Shown here in pieces: positions 44,681-53,948 of a stretch of 64,000 bases of DNA. The notes under the pieces are model-generated. The model was not told where the DNA came from. It saw only the letters and a program-made list of their open reading frames with translations, and did no database searches. Position numbers and translations under genes: made by a program. Position 1 is the stretch's first letter. Each line of letters starts with the position of its first letter. Origin of the DNA: Desulfovibrio litoralis DSM 11393 (lineage in GTDB: Bacteria; Desulfobacterota; Desulfovibrionia; Desulfovibrionales; Desulfovibrionaceae); contig NZ_FRDI01000003.1 in the NCBI RefSeq assembly GCF_900143255.1, forward strand, positions 440,655-504,654, read 5' to 3'.

Positions 44681-45664
44681 ATGAATAAGATTTTGGCACA
44701 AGATGAAGTAGACGCTCTTTTAAGGGGGCTTTCCGGCGGTGAGGTCGAGACAAACGGCGATCCCGCAATGGCAGACGATATGGGCTATGTCTCTTTTGAC
44801 CTTGCCAACCAAGACCGAATAATCCGCGGACGCATGCCCGTTCTTGAAATTGTCAACGATCGTTTCGCTCGCCTTTGTACTACTGCCCTATCAAACTCGG
44901 TTAGAAAAAGAGTCGAGTTAAACCCGATCTCTATCGATATGACAAAATTTGGCGAATTTATGCGCTCCCTTCCTGTTCCGACCAGTATTAACATCTTTAA
45001 AATGGAACCGCTTCGTGGAAACGCAATTATAGTTGTTGATGCCAGACTCGTCTTTGCCCTTGTTGAAAACTTTTTTGGCGGTCAAGGTAGTCAACCTAAA
45101 ATAGAAGGACGAGAATTTACCCGTATAGAACAAGCCATAGTTGATAAAGTCGTTAAAATCGCTTTGGACAATATGGAAGAATCTTGGCGCCCTGTGCATG
45201 ATGTCAATCTTGAACTTGTACGTTCTGAGATTAACCCACAGTTTGCGGCGATTGTTCCACCGAGTGATGTTGTTGTTGTTATTACCTTTGAGGTCGAACT
45301 TGAAACAGCTATCGGCTCTCTGATTATCTGCCTTCCTTACGCAACAATAGAACCTATTCGTTCAAAACTCCACGCCAGCTTCCAAACCGAACGCTTAGAA
45401 GTTGACCATACTTGGGTTTCTCGCTTAAGAGAACGTATTATGGAAACAAGCGTTGAGCTTAAAGTAAATTTTGGAAAAACCCAAATTACCGGAAATCAAC
45501 TTATGCGTCTTAAAGTTGGCGATGTCATTTTATTGGACACAGACACAGATTCTCTTTTTGACGTTACTGTTGCCAATGTCTTAAAATATCAGGCAATCTC
45601 CGGAACGGTAAAAGGCAACAAAGCTATACAAATTATTCGAGAAGAAGAACCGAAATATACTTAA
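44681..45664 (+). CDS. fliM: Flagellar motor switch protein FliM
   Basis: 327 residues. FliM forms the C-ring of the flagellar motor and binds phospho-CheY. The N-terminal CheY-binding motif is present (ILAQDEVDALLRG, about 4-16), followed by the CheC-like middle domain (PLRGNAIIVVDARLVFALVENFFGG region) and the C-terminal SpoA/FliN-like domain. No other flagellar genes are adjacent, so it is separated from the main cluster. The structured repeat copy 2 lies immediately downstream. Confidence 0.95.
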   Translation: MNKILAQDEVDALLRGLSGGEVETNGDPAMADDMGYVSFDLANQDRIIRGRMPVLEIVNDRFARLCTTALSNSVRKRVELNPISIDMTKFGEFMRSLPVPTSINIFKMEPLRGNAIIVVDARLVFALVENFFGGQGSQPKIEGREFTRIEQAIVDKVVKIALDNMEESWRPVHDVNLELVRSEINPQFAAIVPPSDVVVVITFEVELETAIGSLIICLPYATIEPIRSKLHASFQTERLEVDHTWVSRLRERIMETSVELKVNFGKTQITGNQLMRLKVGDVILLDTDTDSLFDVTVANVLKYQAISGTVKGNKAIQIIREEEPKYT

Positions 45665-45667
45665 TTG

Positions 45668-45848
45668 AGACTATTACACAATAGCCTCTAAGTGGCTTTT
45701 GTTAGAAAGACACTCCAAAAACTACGAATAAGGAAATTTTAATTTTCCTGTAAAATGAGTTGTTTTGGTCACTTAAGACATTTTATGCCATGTTCATACA
45801 GAGCATAGAACGATGATAAAAGCACGCAAAACGGAGTTTTGCAATGGT
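45668..45848 (-). repeat. Structured dispersed repeat, copy 2 (after fliM)
   Basis: On the minus strand 45722-45668 matches 10971-11026 (both contain GGAGTGTCTTTCT and TATTGTGTAATAGTCT). A further match, CCATTGCAAAACT, lies at 45847-45835, but about 110 bp of extra sequence separates the blocks here. CTATT-GTGT-AATAG is a perfect hairpin in this copy. Confidence 0.7.
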
Positions 45849-45875
45849 CTTTATCAAGATACAAATCAAAATGAC

Positions 45876-45921
45876 AAAAGCCCTATTGTATAAAAAAATA
45901 TTTATATACAATAGAGCTTTT
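45876..45921. terminator. Bidirectional terminator between fliM and tpx
   Basis: CTATTGTATA (45883-45892) pairs with TATACAATAG (45905-45914), extended by AAAAGC/GCTTTT outside one mismatch. T-runs lie on both strands. Confidence 0.82.
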
Positions 45922-45940
45922 TTTCTTATTCAAAGACGAG

Positions 45941-46456
45941 TTAAGCTAAAGCTTTTTTAGCAGCCTCAAGAGCGGCATTAAAGTTAACCTGATCGGTTAC
46001 TTCGTTAACAAGTTCGGTATAAACAAGCTTTTGATTGCGATCAACAACAAAGACGCCACGTGCAAGCAAGCGTAATTCTTTAATAGCCATACCATAATTT
46101 GTTCCAAAAGATAAATCTTTGTGGTCAGAAAGAGTAACAACCTTATCTATTCCCGCCGCACCACACCAACGAGCTTGGGCAAAAGGTAAATCAACACTAA
46201 TCGTAAGAATTTTAATATCATCGCTTAAACAAGCGGCATCTTTATTAAACTGACGTGTGGCGGTATCACAAACAGATGTATCCAAAGACGGTACAGAACT
46301 AATAATTAAAACCTTACCTTTATAGCTATCTAAAGTGCGAGGGCTAAGATCGTTAGCAAGCACAGTAAAATCAGGGGCTTTTTCGCCGAGTTTAACGCTG
46401 TTTCCAACGAGAGTAAGGGGATTTCCTTGAAAAGTAATAAGACCTGAACGTTCCAT
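45941..46456 (-). CDS. tpx: Thiol peroxidase (Tpx, atypical 2-Cys peroxiredoxin)
   Basis: 171 residues. Reduces peroxides using thioredoxin. The start FQGNPLTLVGNSVKLGEKAPDF and the SVPSLDTSVCDTATRQFN block are diagnostic; C63 is the peroxidatic cysteine and C98 (RWCGA) the resolving one, equivalent to C61 and C95 of E. coli Tpx. It appears monocistronic. A palindromic AT-rich site upstream may be an operator. Confidence 0.96.
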   Translation of the reverse strand: MERSGLITFQGNPLTLVGNSVKLGEKAPDFTVLANDLSPRTLDSYKGKVLIISSVPSLDTSVCDTATRQFNKDAACLSDDIKILTISVDLPFAQARWCGAAGIDKVVTLSDHKDLSFGTNYGMAIKELRLLARGVFVVDRNQKLVYTELVNEVTDQVNFNAALEAAKKALA

Positions 46457-46531
46457 AACAAACTCCTTATATTAAAGTTAAATGTTATATTATAAAAAAG
46501 AGAGATTCATAATTTCGTCATTTTTACATAG

Positions 46532-46543
46532 TAATAATTATTA
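46532..46543. promoter_or_regulatory. AT palindrome upstream of tpx
   Basis: TAATAATTATTA is a perfect 12-bp palindrome about 75 bp before the tpx start, and TATAAT lies between it and the gene. It resembles half of a PerR/Fur-type box, but short AT palindromes arise easily by chance in this sequence. Confidence 0.25.
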
Positions 46544-46639
46544 TTAGCGTATTTTGCAATAAAAGTAAAGTATTTATTTTAAATTTTACAACAAACAAGC
46601 TCTCTAACAAAGCTCAAGCTTATTAACACACTAAATTTT

Positions 46640-47380
46640 CTATTTATTTTTAGGAATTCCGCTAACGATCATTTCCGCAATAGTTAAATCAATACGACTA
46701 TTTAACATATTTTTTTTCACTCGAAACTCAAACTCCAGCTTTGCCAGTTCCTGATAAAATTCTGTTCTATCCAAGCTTGGCGGGTTTTCAAAATTATGCA
46801 TAAGTTCAACATAACGCACACAACCCGGAAAAGTTTGAATTTTCGACGAGCTCTCGGTTAAAATCTCGCTTTCAGATTTTTGACTATTTTCAAGGTGCAT
46901 AATATTTTTTGTGCCGTGTAAGCGACAAATCATCAAACGATATTCATATAACTCACAACGCCCGCTTGTTTCGTCCAAAAGCGGACAAGCCAAGCGTGGA
47001 ATGGTATTGTTGCTTTCGGCTAAGTGAGTTTCAATTACATATTTTTTGGCACGTTCATAAATTTTTTGGTAAACATCTTTTGGTAAAGCTTGTAAACCAC
47101 GCCACAAATAAGCCCACTCAACAAAAGTATGATGCCGAAAATAGCTGTAACAACAATTATCTTTACAACCACGGCAATCTAAGCCCGCTTCTTTTGCTAC
47201 AAGGTTATAAGCTGTTTGCATATTGTCATAAAGTAAAGCCAAGCGTTGGAACAAACCTATTTTTTCTTTTGACGCTCCCTTAACTTTATTATTTTGTTTC
47301 AAGCTGTTACCCTGTTTTTTTGCCTGAACTGAACTTAATTGTTCAAACAAATCAGCATTGTTGTTTTTAAATTGAGTCAT
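46640..47380 (-). CDS. YkgJ-type CxxxCxxCC cluster protein
   Basis: A 246-residue cytoplasmic protein with the motif CRGCKDNCC near 70-78 and further conserved cysteines (LACPLLDETSGRCELYEYRLMIC as separate CPLL, GRCELY and MICRLHG). This pattern defines the Zn- or Fe-chelating YkgJ/UPF0153 group, of uncertain function. It overlaps the shikimate kinase-like gene upstream by 4 bp, so the two are translationally coupled. Confidence 0.82.
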   Translation of the reverse strand: MTQFKNNNADLFEQLSSVQAKKQGNSLKQNNKVKGASKEKIGLFQRLALLYDNMQTAYNLVAKEAGLDCRGCKDNCCYSYFRHHTFVEWAYLWRGLQALPKDVYQKIYERAKKYVIETHLAESNNTIPRLACPLLDETSGRCELYEYRLMICRLHGTKNIMHLENSQKSESEILTESSSKIQTFPGCVRYVELMHNFENPPSLDRTEFYQELAKLEFEFRVKKNMLNSRIDLTIAEMIVSGIPKNK

Positions 47381-47928
47381 GATTTTATCTGCAACAAATC
47401 AACAATTTTTTGAGCATAATTCAAAGCCGAATCTTCACCGCCTTGAACGGTATAATGACTATGTTTTTCATATAACGCCCTGCGTTCGTTATATAAATCT
47501 TCAATCGTTTGCCCCGGGTTAATCGCTAAACCTCGCTCAGGCTTTCTCGCTATACGCTCTAAAATAATCGGAAGCGGTACATCAATATGAATAATTTTAC
47601 CTATTGTTTTTAAGTGTTCCATAGCATATTCACGATAAACGGCACTTCCACCCGTTGAAATAACAACCTTTTTAAGATTAAGCCTTGATAAAACCCCCGC
47701 TTCAATATCCAAAAAGCTCTCTTTATCAACACTGTCGGCGATAGCTTGTAGGGGGGCGGCATAGACCGATTCTATAATATAATCGGTATCCACATGAGGC
47801 CAACCCAAAAGATTGGCAAACTCTCGTCCGATAGTGCTTTTCCCTGAGGCGGCCATGCCAATAAAAATGATACATTCATCAGGCAGTATTTTTTGAACCG
47901 CCTTTTGTTCTTTATTGTTCTCTGACAT
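47377..47928 (-). CDS. Shikimate kinase-like P-loop kinase
   Basis: 183 residues. P-loop GMAASGKST at 24-32, DTD at 47-49 (magnesium/shikimate region), and ISTGGSAVYR near 96-105 in place of the usual GGG-rich motif. This is the aroK/aroL fold. The altered GGG motif leaves some doubt whether shikimate is the substrate. It overlaps the YkgJ-type gene by 4 bp. No other aromatic-pathway gene is adjacent. Confidence 0.75.
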   Translation of the reverse strand: MSENNKEQKAVQKILPDECIIFIGMAASGKSTIGREFANLLGWPHVDTDYIIESVYAAPLQAIADSVDKESFLDIEAGVLSRLNLKKVVISTGGSAVYREYAMEHLKTIGKIIHIDVPLPIILERIARKPERGLAINPGQTIEDLYNERRALYEKHSHYTVQGGEDSALNYAQKIVDLLQIKS

Positions 47929-47972
47929 GAATTTTTCTCTTTTAAACTTATTTTTATTTTAACAGGCTTAAT

Positions 47973-48035
47973 TTATTTCTTTTCTAAACTTATTTCTTTT
48001 CTAAACTTATTTCTTTTCTAAACTTATTTCTTTTC
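47973..48035. repeat. 17-bp tandem repeat at the oxidoreductase stop codon
   Basis: TTATTTCTTTTCTAAAC occurs three times and a partial fourth (47973, 47990, 48007, 48024). On the minus strand each unit reads AGAAATAA, so each repeats the last codons and stop of the adjacent gene. It looks like replication slippage. Confidence 0.85.
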
Positions 48036-49796
48036 TGGTTTATCATCATAAGGCCATAACGCCATTCCGCCGTCTAAAACATATAAATCGCTTGCACCAA
48101 GATCATGCAACATACAAGAAGTTGCATAAGCGTCATTGGAATGTTCACAAATCAAAACAATAGGCATCATGCGAGGCACATCGGTCATTAAACGTTTTTT
48201 TAAATCAGACAAAGGGATATTCACGGCTTCGGGGATATTTTTTTGTTGCCACTGGTGCTGAGTTCTAAGGTCAATAGTAAAAAACTCTGCCCCTGATTCT
48301 TTAGAGGCAATAAACTCATCGGGAGAAATACTGTAAAAATGTCCTTGAAGTTTGTTGTCAAGCATACTGGCAACAGAACGCAAAGCCCCCCCGGCACGCC
48401 CCGGAACTTCTAAATTCATCAAAGTTTTTACCGTTCCGCCGCTATGAATCATAGGCAATAAAAGTGCTAAAACGGCTTCAGATTCAAGCCCGACGTTATG
48501 ACTAACAAATTGGGCTCCTAAAATTTCTCCGCTATGTTTCAAACAGAATAAACGGATCATTAAACCACGAGGAATTTTATGTTGCAACTCTCCATTCTCA
48601 ACTCGCTTTTGGAAACTATAAGAAGAAGCAACGGGAATTAACGCCACAGCATATTCATATTCGATATTGGCGGCTTTCATTTCTTCTTCGCCCAAACCAA
48701 TACGCCCAACATGTAGATTTGAAGAAATTTCAACGCTTTTTACCCCCGCACTCTTCCAATAAGGCAGATGGCTTGAGTTTTGGCTTGATACAATACAATC
48801 ACAAAGATAACGTCCCTGAACCTCAGAAGAGGAATCTTCCGTAAATATCGGGCAACTAACCCCCTTTCCGCCGCCTCTAACGCTCGATAAAGGCAGGGCA
48901 AGACGTCGCCAATCAACCCCCGAACCGAGTAAAAAGATGTTTTCGTTTTCAATTTCACCGTGTGGACTGGCAATTACCAAACCTTGTTCGTTAATTTTAA
49001 GTCCGGCTCGTCCGATTAGAGGGTGTTGAACATACAAAGATTCTGCCCAAATAAAGCTTGAGGCTTGAACGCTACCCGATGCACCGCTTGGGTGAATAAG
49101 TTTGGTTATTTTATCTCCGTCAAGCTCAAACAAGATTTTTTCCGGTAAAATGTCGCTCCAATCAACTATTGTCAATTGTTTGAATTCGTTAAGTTGATTT
49201 AACAAATAAAACCAAATATCAGGTGAAAAAGGGTTATAAGGAGACGGCCCGCTGTTTTGTGTGCGTATCCAATAAACTTTTTTATCCGTATTAACAGTAG
49301 CTTCCAACGCCAAGCCGAGAGCTTCCAAGGTATCAAGCCCCCCACCGATCACAGCTATGTTTTCTATATTTTTGCCATGTACGGCAGTATCAAGCTTTTC
49401 AAAATCAAAATAAAAATAAGGACAAGGCCAAGGAAAAATATTTGTTGCAGCCCTTAAATTGCGTGGAATACGTGGCAACGATTCAAGTTCCATCACCAAA
49501 TCGCTAAAACGCACGGGTAATTCGCCTCGTTTCGATTTTATCGTCAATTCTCTGCCCGACATATCTAGCCCAAGCTCATCAACGCTCACAACGCCCAGTC
49601 CACGACCCTCTAATTTTTCAATTAAATTATCGGTTACTCTTTTGGAAAAATAATTTGTAAACACCCCTTTAACCGGATAATTTTTAAAACTTCCGGGTAA
49701 AATAACGTTTATCTCACTTGAAGGGGCTTGCTTTTTTAATCTGGTAGCGGTTCTGATTCCTGCCATACCTGAAGGCAATACAACTATACGTTTCAT
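48024..49796 (-). CDS. FAD-dependent oxidoreductase fused to a rhodanese domain
   Basis: 590 residues. The first 440 or so form a pyridine nucleotide-disulfide oxidoreductase fold (VVLPSGMAGIRTATRLKK at the start, NIAVIGGGLDTLEALGLALE near 145, NIFLLGSGVDW near 300). The last 100 or so form a rhodanese domain with DLRTQHQWQQKNIPEAVNIP and a candidate active cysteine in LICEHSNDA. This resembles CoA-disulfide reductase-rhodanese fusions of sulfur metabolism. The first dinucleotide motif is degenerate. The start at 49796 has AGGAG; the frame extends 7 codons further. Confidence 0.85.
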   Translation of the reverse strand: MKRIVVLPSGMAGIRTATRLKKQAPSSEINVILPGSFKNYPVKGVFTNYFSKRVTDNLIEKLEGRGLGVVSVDELGLDMSGRELTIKSKRGELPVRFSDLVMELESLPRIPRNLRAATNIFPWPCPYFYFDFEKLDTAVHGKNIENIAVIGGGLDTLEALGLALEATVNTDKKVYWIRTQNSGPSPYNPFSPDIWFYLLNQLNEFKQLTIVDWSDILPEKILFELDGDKITKLIHPSGASGSVQASSFIWAESLYVQHPLIGRAGLKINEQGLVIASPHGEIENENIFLLGSGVDWRRLALPLSSVRGGGKGVSCPIFTEDSSSEVQGRYLCDCIVSSQNSSHLPYWKSAGVKSVEISSNLHVGRIGLGEEEMKAANIEYEYAVALIPVASSYSFQKRVENGELQHKIPRGLMIRLFCLKHSGEILGAQFVSHNVGLESEAVLALLLPMIHSGGTVKTLMNLEVPGRAGGALRSVASMLDNKLQGHFYSISPDEFIASKESGAEFFTIDLRTQHQWQQKNIPEAVNIPLSDLKKRLMTDVPRMMPIVLICEHSNDAYATSCMLHDLGASDLYVLDGGMALWPYDDKPEKK

Positions 49797-50048
49797 GAGT
49801 TTCTCCTGAATCAACACGATAATTTCGTTACTGTAAGTTATTTTGACAGCTGCACAGCGATTTTATAAAACAGTTTCGCCGCTCAACACATAAGACATGA
49901 AATATTATACGTTATTTTATATACAAGTTAAGATTTATGCAAGTATATTGCAAAATTAAGCTTAACAATATATTATAAAATTTACAACCCGATTTTATTA
50001 AACAATAAAAAAGTGTTATAAAAAACAGCTAATAAATCAGGAAGCAAA

Positions 50049-50822
50049 ATGTATAAAGCGGCAATTATTTTACAAGCACGCATGGGGTCAACCAGACTAC
50101 CCGGAAAGGTTTTAAAAACTGTTTTAGACAAACCTTTACTCGCTTATACTGTCGAGCGTTTACGCTATTGTAAACTTGTAAGCGAGCTTATACTTGCAAC
50201 GACTAATGACCCTAGCGATGAGCCTTTGGTCGCCTTTGCACAAGAAAATAAACTGCCTATTTTCCGTGGTAGTATTAATGATGTCTTAGACCGTTATTAT
50301 TCGGCTTTGTCTTTATTAAAAGACCAAAATATCCAATATATCATGCGGATTACCGGCGATTGTCCTTTAATTGATCCGACAATTTGCGATGCTGTTATTC
50401 AAGAAGTTCAAAAGCAAAAAGCCGATTATTGCATTAGCTCCGAACGCTTTGCCGAAGGGCTAGACTGTGAAGTATTTACCAAACAAGCCTTAATTAAAGC
50501 TTGGACAGAGGCAAAACTCGCCTCCGAGCGTGAGCATGTAACTTTATTTATTCGCAATCACCCGGAATTATTTAACTTAGCTAAATATGATCAAACTCGT
50601 GATGATGGAAAAATTAGAATTACCGTTGATGAACAAGCGGATTTTGAGTTGGTCGAAGCGATTATTAAAGCCTTGTATAAAAAAGACGCAACTCCGTTTA
50701 GCTTTGAAGATATTCGTAATTTTCTGATCAACCACCCTGAACTTATGGAGAAAAATTCTGATATAATTCGCAATGCGGGTTTAATTAAGTCTTTAAAAGA
50801 AGATTATATTGCGAAGGGGTAA
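50049..50822 (+). CDS. SpsF-like cytidylyltransferase
   Basis: 257 residues. The N-terminal block IILQARMGSTRLPGKVL is diagnostic of the SpsF/CMP-sugar cytidylyltransferase group, which activates acidic sugars for surface polysaccharides. The metal-binding RITGDCPLIDP follows near residue 99. CAGGAAG precedes the ATG. No nonulosonate or polysaccharide genes adjoin it here, so its product is unknown. About 150 bp separate it from the next gene. Confidence 0.88.
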   Translation: MYKAAIILQARMGSTRLPGKVLKTVLDKPLLAYTVERLRYCKLVSELILATTNDPSDEPLVAFAQENKLPIFRGSINDVLDRYYSALSLLKDQNIQYIMRITGDCPLIDPTICDAVIQEVQKQKADYCISSERFAEGLDCEVFTKQALIKAWTEAKLASEREHVTLFIRNHPELFNLAKYDQTRDDGKIRITVDEQADFELVEAIIKALYKKDATPFSFEDIRNFLINHPELMEKNSDIIRNAGLIKSLKEDYIAKG

Positions 50823-50971
50823 GGGGGGGGGAATTAGCCTGCTAAACGGATAAATTCTTCTCGAGAAATATCAATTCCACTATTTGGTGTAGATCACTTT
50901 ACATAATAATAAAAAATGTTAAAATATTGTTACTGAAGTAAAAAACAATTGTACATGCATAAGGATAGAAT

Positions 50972-51484
50972 ATGGATCAATTCATTGATTTTCTTACGTA
51001 CTCACAAAATATAAATGTATTTTCCTCATTGCTGACTTTATTTTCACTAATTTTAGCGAGTATTAAGGTTATACAAAAACGTGAAATGAAAAAAGCAATG
51101 CGAGCTAATTTTCAAAAACACTATAATATATATTTTCAAATTGCACGATCAGCATCCCGAATCAGGCATCTAGAAGATGATAGCAGTGTCAACGATATAA
51201 AATTATCACAAAGCATACGGGAAGCAAACCTTATACGAGGTGTGGTCGATACCGCACGGGCAGATCTAATCGCTTATGCTCGTGAAGAAATAAACTTTAC
51301 TCCTTTTTATGAGCATCCAGCAGTACCCAATAAAAAGCTGCCACTCACTATAGCACTGGGCAAAGATTCTAAACTTATCCCTATACTCGCAGAACTAGAG
51401 AACCAACCAGAGAACCCAAAGTGTGTGTTTTGTGGCGTCGGGGAAAAACTAACACTATTACTTAGAAAGTTTAATAAAAAATAG
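50972..51484 (+). CDS. Single-helix membrane protein of unknown function
   Basis: 170 residues with one membrane helix (about 15-33) near the N-terminus, a basic linker KREMKKAMR, a probably helical middle (QIARSASRIRHLEDD), and a C-terminal CxxC (KCVFCGVGEK) that could bind metal. The gene is convergent with mltA, 20 bp apart. Family not recognised. Confidence 0.6.
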   Translation: MDQFIDFLTYSQNINVFSSLLTLFSLILASIKVIQKREMKKAMRANFQKHYNIYFQIARSASRIRHLEDDSSVNDIKLSQSIREANLIRGVVDTARADLIAYAREEINFTPFYEHPAVPNKKLPLTIALGKDSKLIPILAELENQPENPKCVFCGVGEKLTLLLRKFNKK

Positions 51485-51504
51485 ATTAAACAATAAATAC
51501 CACG

Positions 51505-52689
51505 CTACTTCGCTAACAATAAATAAGTCGCTCCTGTCCAGTCGATATGTCCTGCGTTATGAGCGGCATTATCTCCGGCACCGCAAAATAAATCAAGTCG
51601 ATAGCCTTTAATCGCACCGCCAGCATCTTGGGGCAAAGTGATATTATAAAAAGGTTTAGTCGGGTTACCGTCCGCATCAGGCAAAGCCACAATGCTAAAA
51701 AACACTGAACCATACGGATACTTATCTTTACTGCTCGCTAGGCTCATCATTGGAGTTAAAGGCCTGCCAATCGCCCCAACAGGGCCGGAACTTGCCTCTC
51801 TAAAAAACACATAACTTGGGTTAGTATCTAACAATTCAGCGACTTCATCAGGGTGTTTGGCGAGATAAGCCTTAATAGTCTTCATATTAACCTGATCAGG
51901 CGGAATCAAACCACGCTCTTTCATAATACGCCCCAGCGAAACATACTTACGGTTGTTTTTACCCGCATAAAGAGCATGCACATAAGAACCATCAGGGAAA
52001 AGCAAACGCCCCGAACCTTGTACCTGTAAAAAGAAAGCGTCAACTTCACTATCCACATACGCTATTTCAAGCCCACGATTTTTTAAAACGCCCTTGCGGT
52101 CAATAGCGTTTCTATCGTGATAGCCTTGTCCTTTTCTGACATCAGACGGCATTTTATAGATAGGATAATAATATTTTTTTGTTTTTGTACGGCTCGCATT
52201 TAAAGTCGGCTCATAATAACCCGTAAAAGACGCATCAGGACCTAAACGCCACCAAGTAAATTTTTTCGCCAATAATTCAGGCGATTTTTGAATGGCAGAC
52301 ATATTATCTCGTAAAACCTGATTAGTACGCTTTAAATCAGACCATTTCACCCTTAAATTACCACGCATAAACGCCATTTCGTCGCTAGGACGTTTAGCCG
52401 CATAAGCCGCACTCTGGGACAAAGCAAAATCTAGTTTTTTTAGATATTCGCCGCCCGAATAAGCCATATACTTTTTAATTAAAGCCTTTGCCTCAGTTTC
52501 AGATAATGCCACAGCACTTTCAGTAGTAACAGGCGTAAACAAATTAATGCTCGCTTGTTTTTTCTTGTAGTTCGCATCACCGCTCATGTTTTTTGAGCCA
52601 CAAGCGGAGAGCATAAGAATTGACACAATAACTGCCATCAAGCGAAGTGATTTTTTTAACCCTTGGGGTTTTAAAGATAAGTTTAGCAT
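51505..52689 (-). CDS. mltA: Membrane-bound lytic murein transglycosylase A
   Basis: A 394-residue lipoprotein (lipobox LSAC near residues 27-30) that cleaves murein to 1,6-anhydro products. The MltA domain is visible with FTGYYEPTLNASRTK and VDAFFLQVQGSGRLLFPDG. The C-terminal 3D domain, with RLDLFCGAGDNAAHNAGHID, has its conserved aspartates. The spacing and length match the family. Confidence 0.94.
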   Translation of the reverse strand: MLNLSLKPQGLKKSLRLMAVIVSILMLSACGSKNMSGDANYKKKQASINLFTPVTTESAVALSETEAKALIKKYMAYSGGEYLKKLDFALSQSAAYAAKRPSDEMAFMRGNLRVKWSDLKRTNQVLRDNMSAIQKSPELLAKKFTWWRLGPDASFTGYYEPTLNASRTKTKKYYYPIYKMPSDVRKGQGYHDRNAIDRKGVLKNRGLEIAYVDSEVDAFFLQVQGSGRLLFPDGSYVHALYAGKNNRKYVSLGRIMKERGLIPPDQVNMKTIKAYLAKHPDEVAELLDTNPSYVFFREASSGPVGAIGRPLTPMMSLASSKDKYPYGSVFFSIVALPDADGNPTKPFYNITLPQDAGGAIKGYRLDLFCGAGDNAAHNAGHIDWTGATYLLLAK

Positions 52690-52761
52690 TGTTTTTATTT
52701 AAGGTTAAAAGGTTAAAAAATTTTAAACTATTCTTTTACTACACAGGTTTAGGCTAATATA

Positions 52762-53868
52762 TCAACCCATTAAACTAAGTTCAGTGATTTTAGCGTCTTC
52801 AACTCTTGCACACATAAAATGCCCGGCAAAAGAATCGTCTTTTTCTTTCACATATAAAAATAAAAGATGTTCAAACCTATTATTGGAACTGGAAATAGAC
52901 ATTTGGATCTCATAAAGAGAGAGATTTTTAATAAATTGTTCTTTTGTAATGGGCGGTAAATCATCAGAACGCCATTCACTAAGACCACCATAAAAGCCAT
53001 CTCCTACTTGATTGATAAAAGTAGTATAACTGTTTTTATCAATATCTTGAAGAATCCTGTTTGCTTCATCAACAAAAAGCTTAGCTTGCTTTTGATTTAT
53101 TAGTTCAATTAAAGTTTCGGCATATTTTGTTTGTGTATCTTTTGTTATATATGCAGAATCACATAACTGAGCCAAGATATTAATTTTTTCTTCAATTATT
53201 ATGGTTTTGTCTTTAAGGTTATTTGTGAGTTCTTTTGTTTTATCTTTAGAAATACTCGCTTGTTGTTTTGCTTTTTTCCTTTCTCGCATTAAGTTATTAA
53301 AGTTTTTTTCATATTTTTCCAAAAACTTAATAAACTCTTTTAACAAATCATAAAATTCAACATTTTTTGCAATTTGAGCATGCTCAAGTGCTTGATCGTA
53401 ATAACCTTTTAACCTGTCTGACAAAACATACATTAGCTCAACATACGTAATATAGTTGCCTTCTTCAGATAAAATATCTTCAGGGATATTTACATTTTTC
53501 ATGTGTAAATACAAAGCTTTTACTAAGGGTAGAGCTTCTTCTATTTTTTCAGAAATTAGTTTTTGAGAATTGTTTACAACCGCTGCATATTTATGTCTAT
53601 TACTCATAAATTCATCAGTTTTATAAAACGCCTCGTCTCTTTTATCAAAAAAAATACTTGAATTCTGATCAATAATGTTTTTTGCCAAAAGATATTTTGC
53701 TTTTAATGTTTCATCAGCTATAGGAACTTCACCTGTCTCATCAAGGGTAAATTCAATAGTTAAATCTACACCTTGATCGGCAATAGTGGTTATTAAGGTA
53801 TCACTTTCCCAAGAAAGACCACTAAATTTAATATCAACAGTTTTTTGTACGTTATAAATATTAAACAT
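52762..53868 (-). CDS. Large cytoplasmic coiled-coil protein, unknown
   Basis: 368 residues from the ATG at 53868, which has AAGGGA upstream; the frame extends 7 more codons. There is no signal or membrane helix. The middle (about 180-235) is lysine/glutamate-rich and likely coiled coil (KKAKQQASISKDKTKELTN). No family recognised. It is the last gene downstream of rseP on the same strand, separated by 80 bp. Confidence 0.62.
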   Translation of the reverse strand: MFNIYNVQKTVDIKFSGLSWESDTLITTIADQGVDLTIEFTLDETGEVPIADETLKAKYLLAKNIIDQNSSIFFDKRDEAFYKTDEFMSNRHKYAAVVNNSQKLISEKIEEALPLVKALYLHMKNVNIPEDILSEEGNYITYVELMYVLSDRLKGYYDQALEHAQIAKNVEFYDLLKEFIKFLEKYEKNFNNLMRERKKAKQQASISKDKTKELTNNLKDKTIIIEEKINILAQLCDSAYITKDTQTKYAETLIELINQKQAKLFVDEANRILQDIDKNSYTTFINQVGDGFYGGLSEWRSDDLPPITKEQFIKNLSLYEIQMSISSSNNRFEHLLFLYVKEKDDSFAGHFMCARVEDAKITELSLMG

Positions 53869-53948
53869 AATAATTCCCTTTAGATACACAAAATCAAAGC
53901 AATACCTGTAGCCAACGCCAAGCTAATACACTTCTTTTTTACTGATGA

